From Oceanomicrobium pacificus (GTDB lineage: Bacteria > Pseudomonadota > Alphaproteobacteria > Rhodobacterales > Rhodobacteraceae), in NCBI RefSeq assembly GCF_009833495.1, contig NZ_WUWG01000001.1:930001-994000 (forward strand): a stretch of DNA of 64,000 nt, in the 5' to 3' direction. Below are positions 7,972-16,041 of the stretch, piece by piece. Positions within the stretch are counted from its first letter, which is position 1, and each line of letters begins with the position of its first letter. The notes under the pieces were generated by a model. That model searched no databases. It saw only the letters and a program-made list of their open reading frames with translations, and was not told the origin of the DNA. The position numbers and the translations under genes are program-made.

Positions 7972-9020
7972 TCCGACGGCTGCGCAGCCTTCTGCTGGCG
8001 GCTGCGCTGGCCGGAACGGGTTTGCCCGCCGTGGCGGGTGATCTGGAGATTTCGCTCCTCGATTTCGACGATCTGCGCGGCTGGGCGGCGGATGATCATG
8101 CCGCCGCGCTTGCCGCTTTCCGGATAACTTGCAAGAAACCGCGCAAGACCGCGCTTGTGCCTGCGGAAGACTGGGCCGCGCCCTGCGTGGCGGCCAAATC
8201 GGTGACGGATGCGAAAGCCTTTTTCGAGACGCTCTTCCAGCCGATACTGCTGGAAAATGCGTCCCGCACCCTTTTCACCGCCTATTTCGAGCCGGAATTG
8301 CAAGGGTCGCGCAAGCGTGATGCGGTGTTCAAATATCCGGTCTACCGTTTGCCGCCCGACATGCCGAAGGACCGCAAGCCGTGGAAGACGCGTGCCGAGA
8401 TTGAAGCAGGCGCGCTGGTCGGCAAGGGGCTGGAACTTGTCTGGCTCCGCGATCCGGTGGATGCGTTTTTCCTCCATGTGCAGGGCTCGGGCCGTATCCG
8501 GCTGGTCGAGGGCGGATCGATGCGGCTCGGCTTTGGCGGGCGCAACCATCACAAATACCGCTCCGTCGGCAAGGAAATGCTGCGCCAGGGCCTGATCCAG
8601 TCAGGCTCGGCACAGGCCATCCGCGCCTGGGTGGCGGAAGACCCGCAGGCTCGCACCCGCATCCTGCATCACAACCCCTCCTTCATCTTCTTCCGCGAGA
8701 TCAAGGGTCTCGACGAATCTCTCGGGCCGCTCGGCGCGATGGGCAAACCGATCACCACATTGCGCTCCGTGGCCGTTGATCCGGCCTATACGCCGCTCGG
8801 CGCGCCGGTCTGGATCGAGCTTGACCGCGCGACCAACCCGATCCGGCAGCTGATGGTGGCGCAGGATGTCGGCTCGGCCGTCAAGGGTCCGCAGCGCGCC
8901 GATCTCTTCTTCGGCACGGGTGTCGAGGCCGGACAGCGTGCTGGCCGGATCAAGCATGGCGGACGGATGGTGCTTCTGCTGCCGCGCGGCACGGTGGCGC
9001 GTCTCGGGCTCGGGGGATGA
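7968..9020 (+). CDS. mltA: Membrane-bound lytic murein transglycosylase A
   Basis: Cleaves peptidoglycan glycan strands to 1,6-anhydro-muropeptides. A signal peptide (about 1-23, ending PAVAG) is followed by the MltA domain with LFTAYFEPEL (about residue 100) and the 3D domain carrying the catalytic Asp in AQDVGSAVKGPQRADLF (about 300-316). I see no lipobox Cys, so despite the family name it may be periplasmic rather than a lipoprotein. 350 residues, normal. Products feed anhydro-muropeptide recycling, in which amgK-murU at 27-29 kb takes part. Overlaps timA by 4 bp; smr follows after 4 bp. Confidence 0.93.
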   Translation: MIRRLRSLLLAAALAGTGLPAVAGDLEISLLDFDDLRGWAADDHAAALAAFRITCKKPRKTALVPAEDWAAPCVAAKSVTDAKAFFETLFQPILLENASRTLFTAYFEPELQGSRKRDAVFKYPVYRLPPDMPKDRKPWKTRAEIEAGALVGKGLELVWLRDPVDAFFLHVQGSGRIRLVEGGSMRLGFGGRNHHKYRSVGKEMLRQGLIQSGSAQAIRAWVAEDPQARTRILHHNPSFIFFREIKGLDESLGPLGAMGKPITTLRSVAVDPAYTPLGAPVWIELDRATNPIRQLMVAQDVGSAVKGPQRADLFFGTGVEAGQRAGRIKHGGRMVLLLPRGTVARLGLGG

Positions 9021-9024
9021 GCCG

Positions 9025-9654
9025 ATGGGGCGCCGGCGCAAGAAACTGTCAGACGACGACCGGGCGCTCTGGTCGAAGGTGGCCGACAGCACGGTGCCCC
9101 TCTCGGACGCGCAGCGAAATCGCCTGACAGCGCCGGACGCGGAAACCGGCGCGGGTGCCGCGCCCGTGCCGCCGCCGATCCCCGACCCGCAGCCGAAATC
9201 CCGTCCGCCGCAGATCAGCCTGCGCCCCGCACCGATCAGCCGGGAGCCGCGCACGCGCGTCAACCTTGCGCCCGACCCGATGGCCGCACCCGCACCCTCG
9301 TCCATCGGGATGGACCGCAAACGGTACCGGCAGATGTCGCAGGGCAAGCTGCGGCCCGAAGCGCGCCTCGACCTGCACGGCATGACGCTGAGCCGTGCGC
9401 ACAGTGCCTTGCAGGGGTTTCTTCTGCGCGCCTATGCGGAACGGATGCGGCTGGTGCTCGTCATCACCGGCAAGGGCAACACCGCACGGCCGGAGGCGCA
9501 TCACCTCGGCCCGCAACGCGGTGTGTTGCGCCACAACCTGCCGCATTGGGTGGACCAGCCGCCCCTGTCCCAGATCGTTCTGCAACTGGCGCCAGCGCAC
9601 CGTCGGCATGGCGGCGGCGGCGCCTATTACATCTATCTACGCCGCACGGACTAG
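9025..9654 (+). CDS. Smr-domain protein
   Basis: 209 residues: a disordered Pro/Arg-rich first half and a C-terminal Smr domain (about 115-205) with LDLHGMTLSRAHSAL and the conserved TGKGN loop, ending in GGGAYYIYLRR. Smr domains are nucleases acting on nucleic acids in mismatch repair, recombination or ribosome rescue; the precise role of stand-alone alphaproteobacterial ones is not established. The ATG at 9025 follows mltA by 4 bp with GGGGGA as ribosome site. Its 3' end overlaps the convergent MFS gene by 18 bp. Confidence 0.88.
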   Translation: MGRRRKKLSDDDRALWSKVADSTVPLSDAQRNRLTAPDAETGAGAAPVPPPIPDPQPKSRPPQISLRPAPISREPRTRVNLAPDPMAAPAPSSIGMDRKRYRQMSQGKLRPEARLDLHGMTLSRAHSALQGFLLRAYAERMRLVLVITGKGNTARPEAHHLGPQRGVLRHNLPHWVDQPPLSQIVLQLAPAHRRHGGGGAYYIYLRRTD

Positions 9655-10863
9655 GTGCCGCCTCAGCCGCATCATCGCGGTGAAAAGCGGCAGGCTGACG
9701 ATCAGGCAATAGCCCGCCATCATCAGAAGCTGGGTTTCGAATCCGATGCCTCGGTCGATCATCAACCCTGTGATCCCCGGCCCGATCGCGGAGGCAAACA
9801 CCCCGAGCGAACTCGCGACCGCGCGCACGGATCCCAGATGTTTCGTGCCGTAGACATCCGGCCAGAACGCGCCGAAAAGCGCCGTGTTCATCCCGTGCAT
9901 CATGCCAAGGAACAGGAAGGCGGGCAGCACCGACAGGAGTGTGTCGGCACGTGCGGCCAGCACCAGCCCGAGGCAGAGCGGCGCAAGGAAGAAAGGCAGG
10001 ATGCGACTCGACCCGAAACGGTCGACGATCCAGCCGAACAGAAACATTGAGGCCACCCCGCTGCCGGTATAGATCGGGAAAAGCGCCACGAACCCCTCAA
10101 GCGGCCAGTCCTTCACCTCCGTCAGGTGGACCTGCTGGAAGAAAAAGGCGGTGCCGAAGGCGGGCGGCGCCATGAGTGCCGGCAGGCAGATCCAGAAGAG
10201 CCAGTGCGAGAGCGCATCGTGGCGGCTCCAGTGTCGGCCGTCCATACCGGTCTGGTCGGCTTCCGCGCCGGTGGTCCCGACCGGCTGGCGGTCCGCGCGC
10301 AGAAGAACGGCGAGCACCGGCCAGAGCCCCACAAGGATCAGCGCGGCCACGACCCAGCCGCCGCGCCAGCCGATGACGCCCATGATGAGCACGAAGATGA
10401 TTGGCAGGAATGCCTCGCCCACGGAAAAGCCGAGCGAGGTGACGGACACGGCTTGCCCGCGCCGCGCGGCAAACCAGCGCCCGACATTGACGATGGCCAT
10501 ATGGCTCATCATCCCCTGCCCGCAATAGCGCAGAGCGAAGATGATGACGGGCAGAAGCATTGCGACCGGATTTGCCGCCATGGCGAGGGCGGCGCAAATG
10601 AAGAGGATCAGCACCATCAGCGTCAGGCGCTTCGGCGGGATCCGGTCAGCCAGCCCGCCCGACAGGAACATCAGCCCCGCCGAGGCCAGCGTGCCGATCG
10701 TGTAGATGCCGCCCCAGGCCCCGTGGCTCAGCCCGAAGGTCGCGCGGATCTCGCCCGCGAAGATCGAAATGAAGAAGGTTTGCCCGAAACTGGAGGCAAA
10801 CATGAGCATGAAGCCGGCCGCGAGCCAACGGAGGTTGGCCCGCAGAAAGGCAAAATAGGACAT
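9637..10863 (-). CDS. Major facilitator superfamily transporter
   Basis: 408 residues with about twelve hydrophobic segments. The loop GGLADRIPPKRLTLM between helices 2 and 3 (about 69-83) is the MFS motif A, and FGWIVDRFGSSR (about 273-284) repeats it in the second half. It resembles the broad group of MFS monocarboxylate/oxalate-type antiporters, but the substrate cannot be read from sequence. Same strand as and 42 bp downstream of the DUF2125 gene, with a GC hairpin between them. Confidence 0.85.
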   Translation of the reverse strand: MSYFAFLRANLRWLAAGFMLMFASSFGQTFFISIFAGEIRATFGLSHGAWGGIYTIGTLASAGLMFLSGGLADRIPPKRLTLMVLILFICAALAMAANPVAMLLPVIIFALRYCGQGMMSHMAIVNVGRWFAARRGQAVSVTSLGFSVGEAFLPIIFVLIMGVIGWRGGWVVAALILVGLWPVLAVLLRADRQPVGTTGAEADQTGMDGRHWSRHDALSHWLFWICLPALMAPPAFGTAFFFQQVHLTEVKDWPLEGFVALFPIYTGSGVASMFLFGWIVDRFGSSRILPFFLAPLCLGLVLAARADTLLSVLPAFLFLGMMHGMNTALFGAFWPDVYGTKHLGSVRAVASSLGVFASAIGPGITGLMIDRGIGFETQLLMMAGYCLIVSLPLFTAMMRLRRHLVRAA

Positions 10864-10883
10864 GGCGTCAGCCTGTGTGCGGA

Positions 10884-10901
10884 GCGCCCGGGACCGGGCG
10901 C
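10884..10901. other. GC-rich hairpin between DUF2125 gene and MFS gene
   Basis: GCGCCCGG (10884-10891) pairs perfectly with CCGGGCGC (10894-10901), just after the DUF2125 stop. There is no T-tract, so it is not a classic terminator; it could stabilise or partly attenuate a two-gene transcript. Confidence 0.35.
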
Positions 10902-10905
10902 GGGG

Positions 10906-12399
10906 TTACTGCGGGATCGGCGTGCCGTTGGCGAGGATACCGTCCTGCGTGAAGGTAATGTCGGTGACGAATTCATCCGGACCGTCGCCCGGCTTGCCGA
11001 AAGCCATGATCATGCCCATGGCCATGCCGGCCTGCATCTGGTCGATGATCCCGGCCTGCACCAGCGCTTGCGAAAGCGTGGTTAGCCCGCGCAATGTGAC
11101 GCGCACATCGCCCAGCGGTTTCGGCACATCGCCGCTATTGTCGAAGGTGACACCGCCGGTCGCATCGACGCTGGCACCCGCCGCCGACAGGGTGGCCACG
11201 CCGATGTCGAGTTTCTCGATCTCGCCGAATGTCTCGGCGTCCATCTGTTCCTCGACCGACAGCGGCACGTTGATCTTGCTCAGGCCGCTCAGGCGCAGTT
11301 CCAGATCGGCCGGTTCGCGCGGGATTGCGCTCGACGGGTCGATGAGCGCCCAGATCTCGTCATTCAGCGCCACCTTGGACACGCCGAGACCCAGCCGGAT
11401 CTCGTCGCTGCCCTCTCCGGTCATCAGCGGCAGGCGCAGGTCAAAAAACCCGCCGCCAATATCCGCATCGATCGGCGGCAGCGGCATCGTGCCCCCGGTC
11501 TGTGTAAAGGCATAGTTGGCAGGGCCGAACGTGCCGGCATAGGTCAGGACGGCATTCTTGATCGCCGCTTCGAGCTGCGATCCGGTCGCCGTGCCGGAGA
11601 AGGCGAAGCTGCTGCCATCCTGCTCGGTCGTGCCGGTATAGCTGCTGTTGCCCGCATCGAGCGACAGTTCGCCCGACATGTAGCCCGTCAGGTAGTCCTT
11701 GAACTCTTCCTCGGTCCGACCGATGTCGAACGCATAGTCGAGCCGTACATCGTCGGTCCGGCTGGCGGAAACCGACCGCATCCCTTCCACCTCGGAAGCG
11801 AAATCATAATCGAGCGCCAGCGTGTCGGTGACAAGTTCACCGGCCACACGGTCCGCGACCGCGTCGTAGGAGAAATTCGATTCCAGCGCTTCGAAGCTCG
11901 CCAGCAGCATTTTCAGCGAAGGTGAAGCGGGATTGTCGCCGGCAATGCTCAATTGGCCGGCACGCAGTGCCACGTCGATCCGGTCTAGGATGGTCGGGTC
12001 GGGCACGATCGCGTTCGTGTCGATCTCCAGCCCGCTATTGGCCAGGTCGAACGCCAGCGGCGCACCTTCCGACCCGTCGGGGTTGAGTGGCGTGACGGTC
12101 AGTTCTGCCATGTCTGCAAGCGTGATGCGGGTCGTCCATTCGGTGCCGGTCGGGGCGAACCGGATCCATGGTGCGTCGAGCGACACCTGCCCGTCGGCGG
12201 ATGTGTAGGAAAATTCGCTATAGGTGACACTGTCATCGTCGGCGACCGACTTGTCGGCGAAAGCGACGCGATTGCCCTGCGCTTTCATCACCGCGACATA
12301 GGCGTCGAGCGTCAGTTCCAGCTGTTCCTGCGCCTGCGGCGCGGTGGCGGGCAGAAAGGCGAGGGACAGCGCCAGAAGAGCGCCGGCAATTCGTGTCAT
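10906..12399 (-). CDS. Exported DUF2125 protein
   Basis: A 497-residue protein with a clear signal peptide (about 1-23, ALLALSLAFLPATAPQAQ then mature) and a long beta-rich acidic mature region of the DUF2125 type, common and poorly understood in Rhodobacterales. The body carries repeating strand patterns such as SFAFSGTATG and DLRLPLMTGEGSDEIRLGL, reminiscent of proteins scored as AsmA-like or beta-helical, but no enzyme motif is visible. I chose the ATG at 12399 (AGGA eight bases upstream) over the in-frame ATG at 12420. Probably periplasmic or outer-membrane associated; function unknown. Confidence 0.8.
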   Translation of the reverse strand: MTRIAGALLALSLAFLPATAPQAQEQLELTLDAYVAVMKAQGNRVAFADKSVADDDSVTYSEFSYTSADGQVSLDAPWIRFAPTGTEWTTRITLADMAELTVTPLNPDGSEGAPLAFDLANSGLEIDTNAIVPDPTILDRIDVALRAGQLSIAGDNPASPSLKMLLASFEALESNFSYDAVADRVAGELVTDTLALDYDFASEVEGMRSVSASRTDDVRLDYAFDIGRTEEEFKDYLTGYMSGELSLDAGNSSYTGTTEQDGSSFAFSGTATGSQLEAAIKNAVLTYAGTFGPANYAFTQTGGTMPLPPIDADIGGGFFDLRLPLMTGEGSDEIRLGLGVSKVALNDEIWALIDPSSAIPREPADLELRLSGLSKINVPLSVEEQMDAETFGEIEKLDIGVATLSAAGASVDATGGVTFDNSGDVPKPLGDVRVTLRGLTTLSQALVQAGIIDQMQAGMAMGMIMAFGKPGDGPDEFVTDITFTQDGILANGTPIPQ

Positions 12400-12448
12400 C
12401 TGATCGATCCTGTTGGCCATGTCGGGTTTTGGCCGGATCGTAGAACGC

Positions 12449-12480
12449 AAACCGCCGCGGGGCAATTGCCGCGGCGGTTT
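12449..12480 (-). terminator. Strong hairpin terminator after hslU
   Basis: AAACCGCCGCGG (12449-12460) pairs perfectly over 12 bp with CCGCGGCGGTTT (12469-12480). It sits 26 bp after the hslU stop and ahead of the DUF2125 gene, in the direction of both. The T-rich 3' side is short (TTTGCGTTCT). Confidence 0.8.
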
Positions 12481-12505
12481 CTTTTGAGAAAGCGGGTCGA
12501 GCCTG

Positions 12506-13813
12506 TCAGAGCACGTAGCGGCTCAGGTCCGTGGAGCGGGCCAGATTGCCGAGACGTTCCTCGACAAAGGCCGCATCGATGGTGATCTTCTCGCCGCCGC
12601 GGTCGGGCGCGGAGAAGCTCAGATCCTCGAACACGCGTTCGAGGATCGTGTAGAGCCGCCGCGCACCGATATTCTCGACGCTCGTATTGACCTCCGCCGC
12701 GATCCGCGCGAGCGCCCGGATGCCATCCTCGGCGAATGTCACCGTGACCTCTTCCGTGCCCATAAGTGCCTTGTATTGCAGGGTCAGCGCATTGTCGGTC
12801 TCGGTCAGGATGCGGACGAAATCCTCTTCGGTGAGGGCGCGCAACTCGACCCGGATCGGCAGCCGGCCCTGCAACTCGGGCAGCAGGTCCGACGGTTTGG
12901 CGATGTGGAACGCGCCCGATGCGATGAAGAGGATATGGTCCGTCTTCACCGGCCCGTATTTTGTGCTGACGGTCGTGCCCTCGATGAGCGGCAGCAGGTC
13001 GCGCTGCACGCCTTCGCGGCTGACATCGGCACCGCGCGCGTCAGAACGGGCACAGACCTTGTCGATCTCGTCGATGAAGACGATGCCGCTCTGCTCGACC
13101 GCATGGATCGCGGCCTTGGTCACGCTTTCCTCGTCGAGCAGCTTGTCGGCCTCCTCGGCAATCAGGACTTCGTAACTGTCGGCCACCTTCATCTTGCGGC
13201 GCGTCTTCCGGCCGCCAAGGGCTTTGCCGAAGATGTCGCCCAGATTCATCATGCCCATGTTTGCGCCCGGCTGGCCCGGGATCTCCATCATCCCGAGCGG
13301 GTTGGACGTGTCGGTCAGTTCAAGCTCGATTTCCTTGTCGTCAAGCAGACCGTCGCGCAGTTTCTTGCGGAACATGTCGCGGGTCTGGTCGCGTGCATCG
13401 CGGCCGGCCAGTGCTTCGACCACGCGGTCCTCGGCAGCCGTGTGGGCAGCGGCTTTCACATCCTCGCGCATATGCTCGCGCACCATGATCTGCGCGGCAT
13501 CGACCAGATCGCGGATGATCTGCTCCACATCCTTGCCGACATAGCCGACCTCGGTGAACTTGGTCGCCTCGATCTTGATGAAGGGCGCGCGGGCGAGCTT
13601 TGCCAGACGGCGCGATATCTCGGTCTTGCCGACCCCGGTCGGGCCGATCATCAGGATGTTCTTGGGGTAGACCTCGTCGCGCAGCTCGTCGGTCAGGCGC
13701 TGGCGGCGCCAGCGGTTGCGCAGGGCAACGGCCACGGCGCGTTTGGCATCTTTCTGGCCGATGATGAACCGGTCCAGTTCAGACACGATTTCGCGGGGCG
13801 TCAGATCAGTCAT
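12506..13813 (-). CDS. hslU: ATP-dependent HslUV protease, ATPase subunit HslU
   Basis: AAA+ unfoldase that feeds substrates to HslV. The 435-residue protein opens with [17 protein letters not shown], has Walker A GPTGVGKT (57-64), an I domain in the middle with [19 protein letters not shown] after Walker A, Walker B FIDEIDK, and the sensor region near the C-terminus ending SRYVL, whose last residues insert into HslV. It overlaps the upstream GNAT gene by 8 bp; hslV lies beyond, so the three are co-transcribed leftward. Confidence 0.97.
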   Translation of the reverse strand: MTDLTPREIVSELDRFIIGQKDAKRAVAVALRNRWRRQRLTDELRDEVYPKNILMIGPTGVGKTEISRRLAKLARAPFIKIEATKFTEVGYVGKDVEQIIRDLVDAAQIMVREHMREDVKAAAHTAAEDRVVEALAGRDARDQTRDMFRKKLRDGLLDDKEIELELTDTSNPLGMMEIPGQPGANMGMMNLGDIFGKALGGRKTRRKMKVADSYEVLIAEEADKLLDEESVTKAAIHAVEQSGIVFIDEIDKVCARSDARGADVSREGVQRDLLPLIEGTTVSTKYGPVKTDHILFIASGAFHIAKPSDLLPELQGRLPIRVELRALTEEDFVRILTETDNALTLQYKALMGTEEVTVTFAEDGIRALARIAAEVNTSVENIGARRLYTILERVFEDLSFSAPDRGGEKITIDAAFVEERLGNLARSTDLSRYVL

Positions 13814-14324
13814 TCTGCCTATCCGTTTCCTTGTTGAGCTCCATCAGGAGCGTGTCCTCGGCCTCGCCCACCAACGCAAAGCGGCGGAAGCCGGCTTTCT
13901 CGTAGGCGCGGACCGCCTGGCCGTTGGCCAGATCCGGATCGATGATGAGCCGGTCGGCGCCGGCGTCGACAAGTTTCGCCACGAAGGCGCTCAGGACCTC
14001 GGGTCCGAGCCCGCGACCAAGCGCCGAGACCGGGCCGAGGAAAATGTCGATGCCCACCAGATCGGGATCGAGCGTGGCGAGCCAAGGTTCCTCCGGCGCA
14101 TCGGCATAGGCGCCGACGCGCCAGGCCTGCACATAGCCCACCGGCTGGTCATCCTCGTAGACCAGGTAGCCGTTGCAGTCGGGATTGCCCAGATCGCCCT
14201 CGATGAGCGAGATCTCGCGCTCCGGGTCGCCCCACCAGCGGCGCACATGCGGCAGGGACAACCAGTCGCGCAGGCGCGGAAAATCATCCCGATGCACCGG
14301 CTTGAAGCTGATCCTGTCAGCCAC
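13806..14324 (-). CDS. GNAT-family N-acetyltransferase between hslV and hslU
   Basis: 172 residues, GNAT fold of the aminoglycoside 6'-N-acetyltransferase / siderophore-acyltransferase-like group: [11 protein letters not shown] and HVRRWWGD at the front, GIDIFLGP and the acetyl-CoA loop [11 protein letters not shown] (about 100-115), then [15 protein letters not shown] (about 139-153). Start taken as the GTG at 14324, which overlaps the hslV stop by 8 bp; the longer open frame upstream lies inside hslV and is not coding. Its 3' end overlaps hslU by 8 bp. A real substrate is unknown; resistance function should not be assumed. Confidence 0.8.
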   Translation of the reverse strand: MADRISFKPVHRDDFPRLRDWLSLPHVRRWWGDPEREISLIEGDLGNPDCNGYLVYEDDQPVGYVQAWRVGAYADAPEEPWLATLDPDLVGIDIFLGPVSALGRGLGPEVLSAFVAKLVDAGADRLIIDPDLANGQAVRAYEKAGFRRFALVGEAEDTLLMELNKETDRQND

Positions 14325-14877
14325 CGATCCGTTCCACGACCATGTTTCCGTTCGTGTAGACGCAGATCTCGGCGGCGATTTCGAGCGCGCGGCGGGCGAT
14401 CTCCTCGGCGCTGCGGTCCGTGTCCATCTGCGCCCGCGCGGCGGCCAGCGCGAAATTTCCGCCCGAGCCGACGGCGGCGATATCATTTTCCGGCTCCAGC
14501 ACGTCACCCGCACCGGTCAGCACGAACAACTCGGTCCCGTCGGTCACGATCAGCATCGCTTCGAGGTTGCGCAGATACTTGTCCGTCCGCCAGTCCTTGG
14601 CGAGGTCGACACAGGCGCGGGCCAGTTGCCCGGGCGTCGCTTCGAGCTTGGCTTCGAGCCGCTCCAGAAGTGTGAACGCATCGGCGGTCGATCCGGCAAA
14701 GCCGCAGACCACATCCTGCCCGCCGGGTGACAGGCGCCGCACCTTTCGGGCCGAGCCCTTGATGACCGTCTGGCCGAGGCTCACCTGCCCGTCGCCGGCA
14801 ACGACCACCTCTCCGCCCTTGCGCACCGCGACGATGGTGGTGCCGTGCCAACCGGGAAACCGATCCGTTTCGCTCAT
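14317..14877 (-). CDS. hslV: ATP-dependent HslUV protease, peptidase subunit HslV
   Basis: Threonine peptidase forming the proteolytic double ring with HslU. 186 residues; after removal of the propeptide [12 protein letters not shown] the mature protein starts at Thr13 in GTTIVAVRK, the catalytic nucleophile. The conserved [13 protein letters not shown] and [11 protein letters not shown] segments confirm the family. First gene of the leftward hslV-GNAT-hslU set; the 120 bp upstream is shared with a divergent gene. I looked for a heat-shock promoter there and found none I would defend. Confidence 0.97.
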   Translation of the reverse strand: MSETDRFPGWHGTTIVAVRKGGEVVVAGDGQVSLGQTVIKGSARKVRRLSPGGQDVVCGFAGSTADAFTLLERLEAKLEATPGQLARACVDLAKDWRTDKYLRNLEAMLIVTDGTELFVLTGAGDVLEPENDIAAVGSGGNFALAAARAQMDTDRSAEEIARRALEIAAEICVYTNGNMVVERIGG

Positions 14878-14998
14878 GTCCCTCTCCTTCGTTCGGGCTG
14901 ATATATGTCTGCTGTCCGCAATTTGCCAGAAGCGTCACATAAGCCGGCCCAATTGGGTGATATTCTGCCGGCTTCACGGATCAGGCGAAGGAGCAGAC

Positions 14999-15970
14999 AT
15001 GCAGATCAGCGTCGGGACGTTCAACCTCAACAACCTCTTCTCACGGTTCAATTTTCAGGCCGACATTGACGGGATACCGCCGCAGGAAGCGGGTGGGATC
15101 GCTTTGACCTTCCTGCCCGATCAGGTGGCGGTGCGCACCTTCATGGGGCGGCTGGTGAAGGCCAAACCCGCGGATGCGACGGCGGAAGTGGCCCGTCGGA
15201 TCCTGGACATGGATCTTGATGTGCTGGCCGTGCAGGAGGTCGAGCATGTCGACATCCTGCGCCAGTTCAACCGCGACAATCTGAACGGGCTTTATGCGGA
15301 AGTGGCGCTCGTTGAAGGCAACGATCCGCGCATGATCGATGTTGGCATCCTGTCGAAACTGCCGATCGGCCCGATCACCTCGCATCAGGCCGCGCGGCAT
15401 CCGGGTGATCCGGGCCGCCGCGTCTTCGGCCGCGACCTCTTGCAGGTGGAAATCCGGAAACCGGACGGATCCAAGGCGTTCACGCTCTACAACACGCATC
15501 TGAAAAGCCATTTCGTGCCCCACGATCAGGATCCCGTGGCGGGTGCGGCGGCGGCCAATGCACGGCGGCGGCGACAGGCAGAAATGGTGGCCGACATTAT
15601 CAGCCGGCAGGAACGTGCGGGCGGCAAGTTCATCCTGACCGGCGACATGAACGACCCCGAGGATTCCGCCGATCTTGCGCCGATGCTGGTGGTGGACGGC
15701 CAGCCGCTCGTCGACGGGCTGGCCGCGGCCGCAGAAACCCGCCCGCCGAAGCCCGAGACGCCGGGGCAAGGGCCGGGTCCGGCGCGGCCGCAATGGACCC
15801 ACCGGTTCAACCCGAGCGGACCGGAGCCGCCGCGCTATGAGCTGTTCGACCAGATCTGGCTGTCACAGGGGCTGGCGCCGCATCTCGTCTCGGCCCATAT
15901 CGACCGCCGCACGCGCCATGGCGGCGACGGGTCGGACCATGACCCGGCCTGGGTGGTGCTCGACCTGTGA
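14999..15970 (+). CDS. Endonuclease/exonuclease/phosphatase-family protein
   Basis: 323 residues with the EEP metal-dependent fold: GTFNLNNLFSRF (Asn) at the start, AVQEVEH with the metal-binding Glu (about 80), NTHLKSH (about 166), GDMNDPED (about 205) and the final GSDHDPAWV (His). These are the DNase I/sphingomyelinase-type catalytic motifs. No signal peptide is seen, so it is probably cytoplasmic; the substrate (DNA, phosphoester or lipid) cannot be told. The ATG at 14999 has AAGGAG six bases upstream. Divergent from hslV; convergent with infB across a hairpin. Confidence 0.88.
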   Translation: MQISVGTFNLNNLFSRFNFQADIDGIPPQEAGGIALTFLPDQVAVRTFMGRLVKAKPADATAEVARRILDMDLDVLAVQEVEHVDILRQFNRDNLNGLYAEVALVEGNDPRMIDVGILSKLPIGPITSHQAARHPGDPGRRVFGRDLLQVEIRKPDGSKAFTLYNTHLKSHFVPHDQDPVAGAAAANARRRRQAEMVADIISRQERAGGKFILTGDMNDPEDSADLAPMLVVDGQPLVDGLAAAAETRPPKPETPGQGPGPARPQWTHRFNPSGPEPPRYELFDQIWLSQGLAPHLVSAHIDRRTRHGGDGSDHDPAWVVLDL

Positions 15971-15990
15971 CAGCCCGCCTGCGCAACAAC

Positions 15991-16018
15991 AAAGGCCCCG
16001 CACACTGGCGGGGCCTTT
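15991..16018. terminator. Bidirectional hairpin terminator between the EEP gene and infB
   Basis: AAAGGCCCCGC (15991-16001) pairs with GCGGGGCCTTT (16008-16018), 11 bp with a six-base loop, between convergent genes. A/T runs on each flank suit both strands. Confidence 0.85.
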
Positions 16019-16041
16019 CCTGATCTCGTATCGCGCGGGGC

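Noticed and set aside
14878-14998. Heat-shock (RpoH) promoter before hslV
   Set aside because: Only a loose CTTCTG / CATATAT pair at doubtful spacing; not good enough to annotate.
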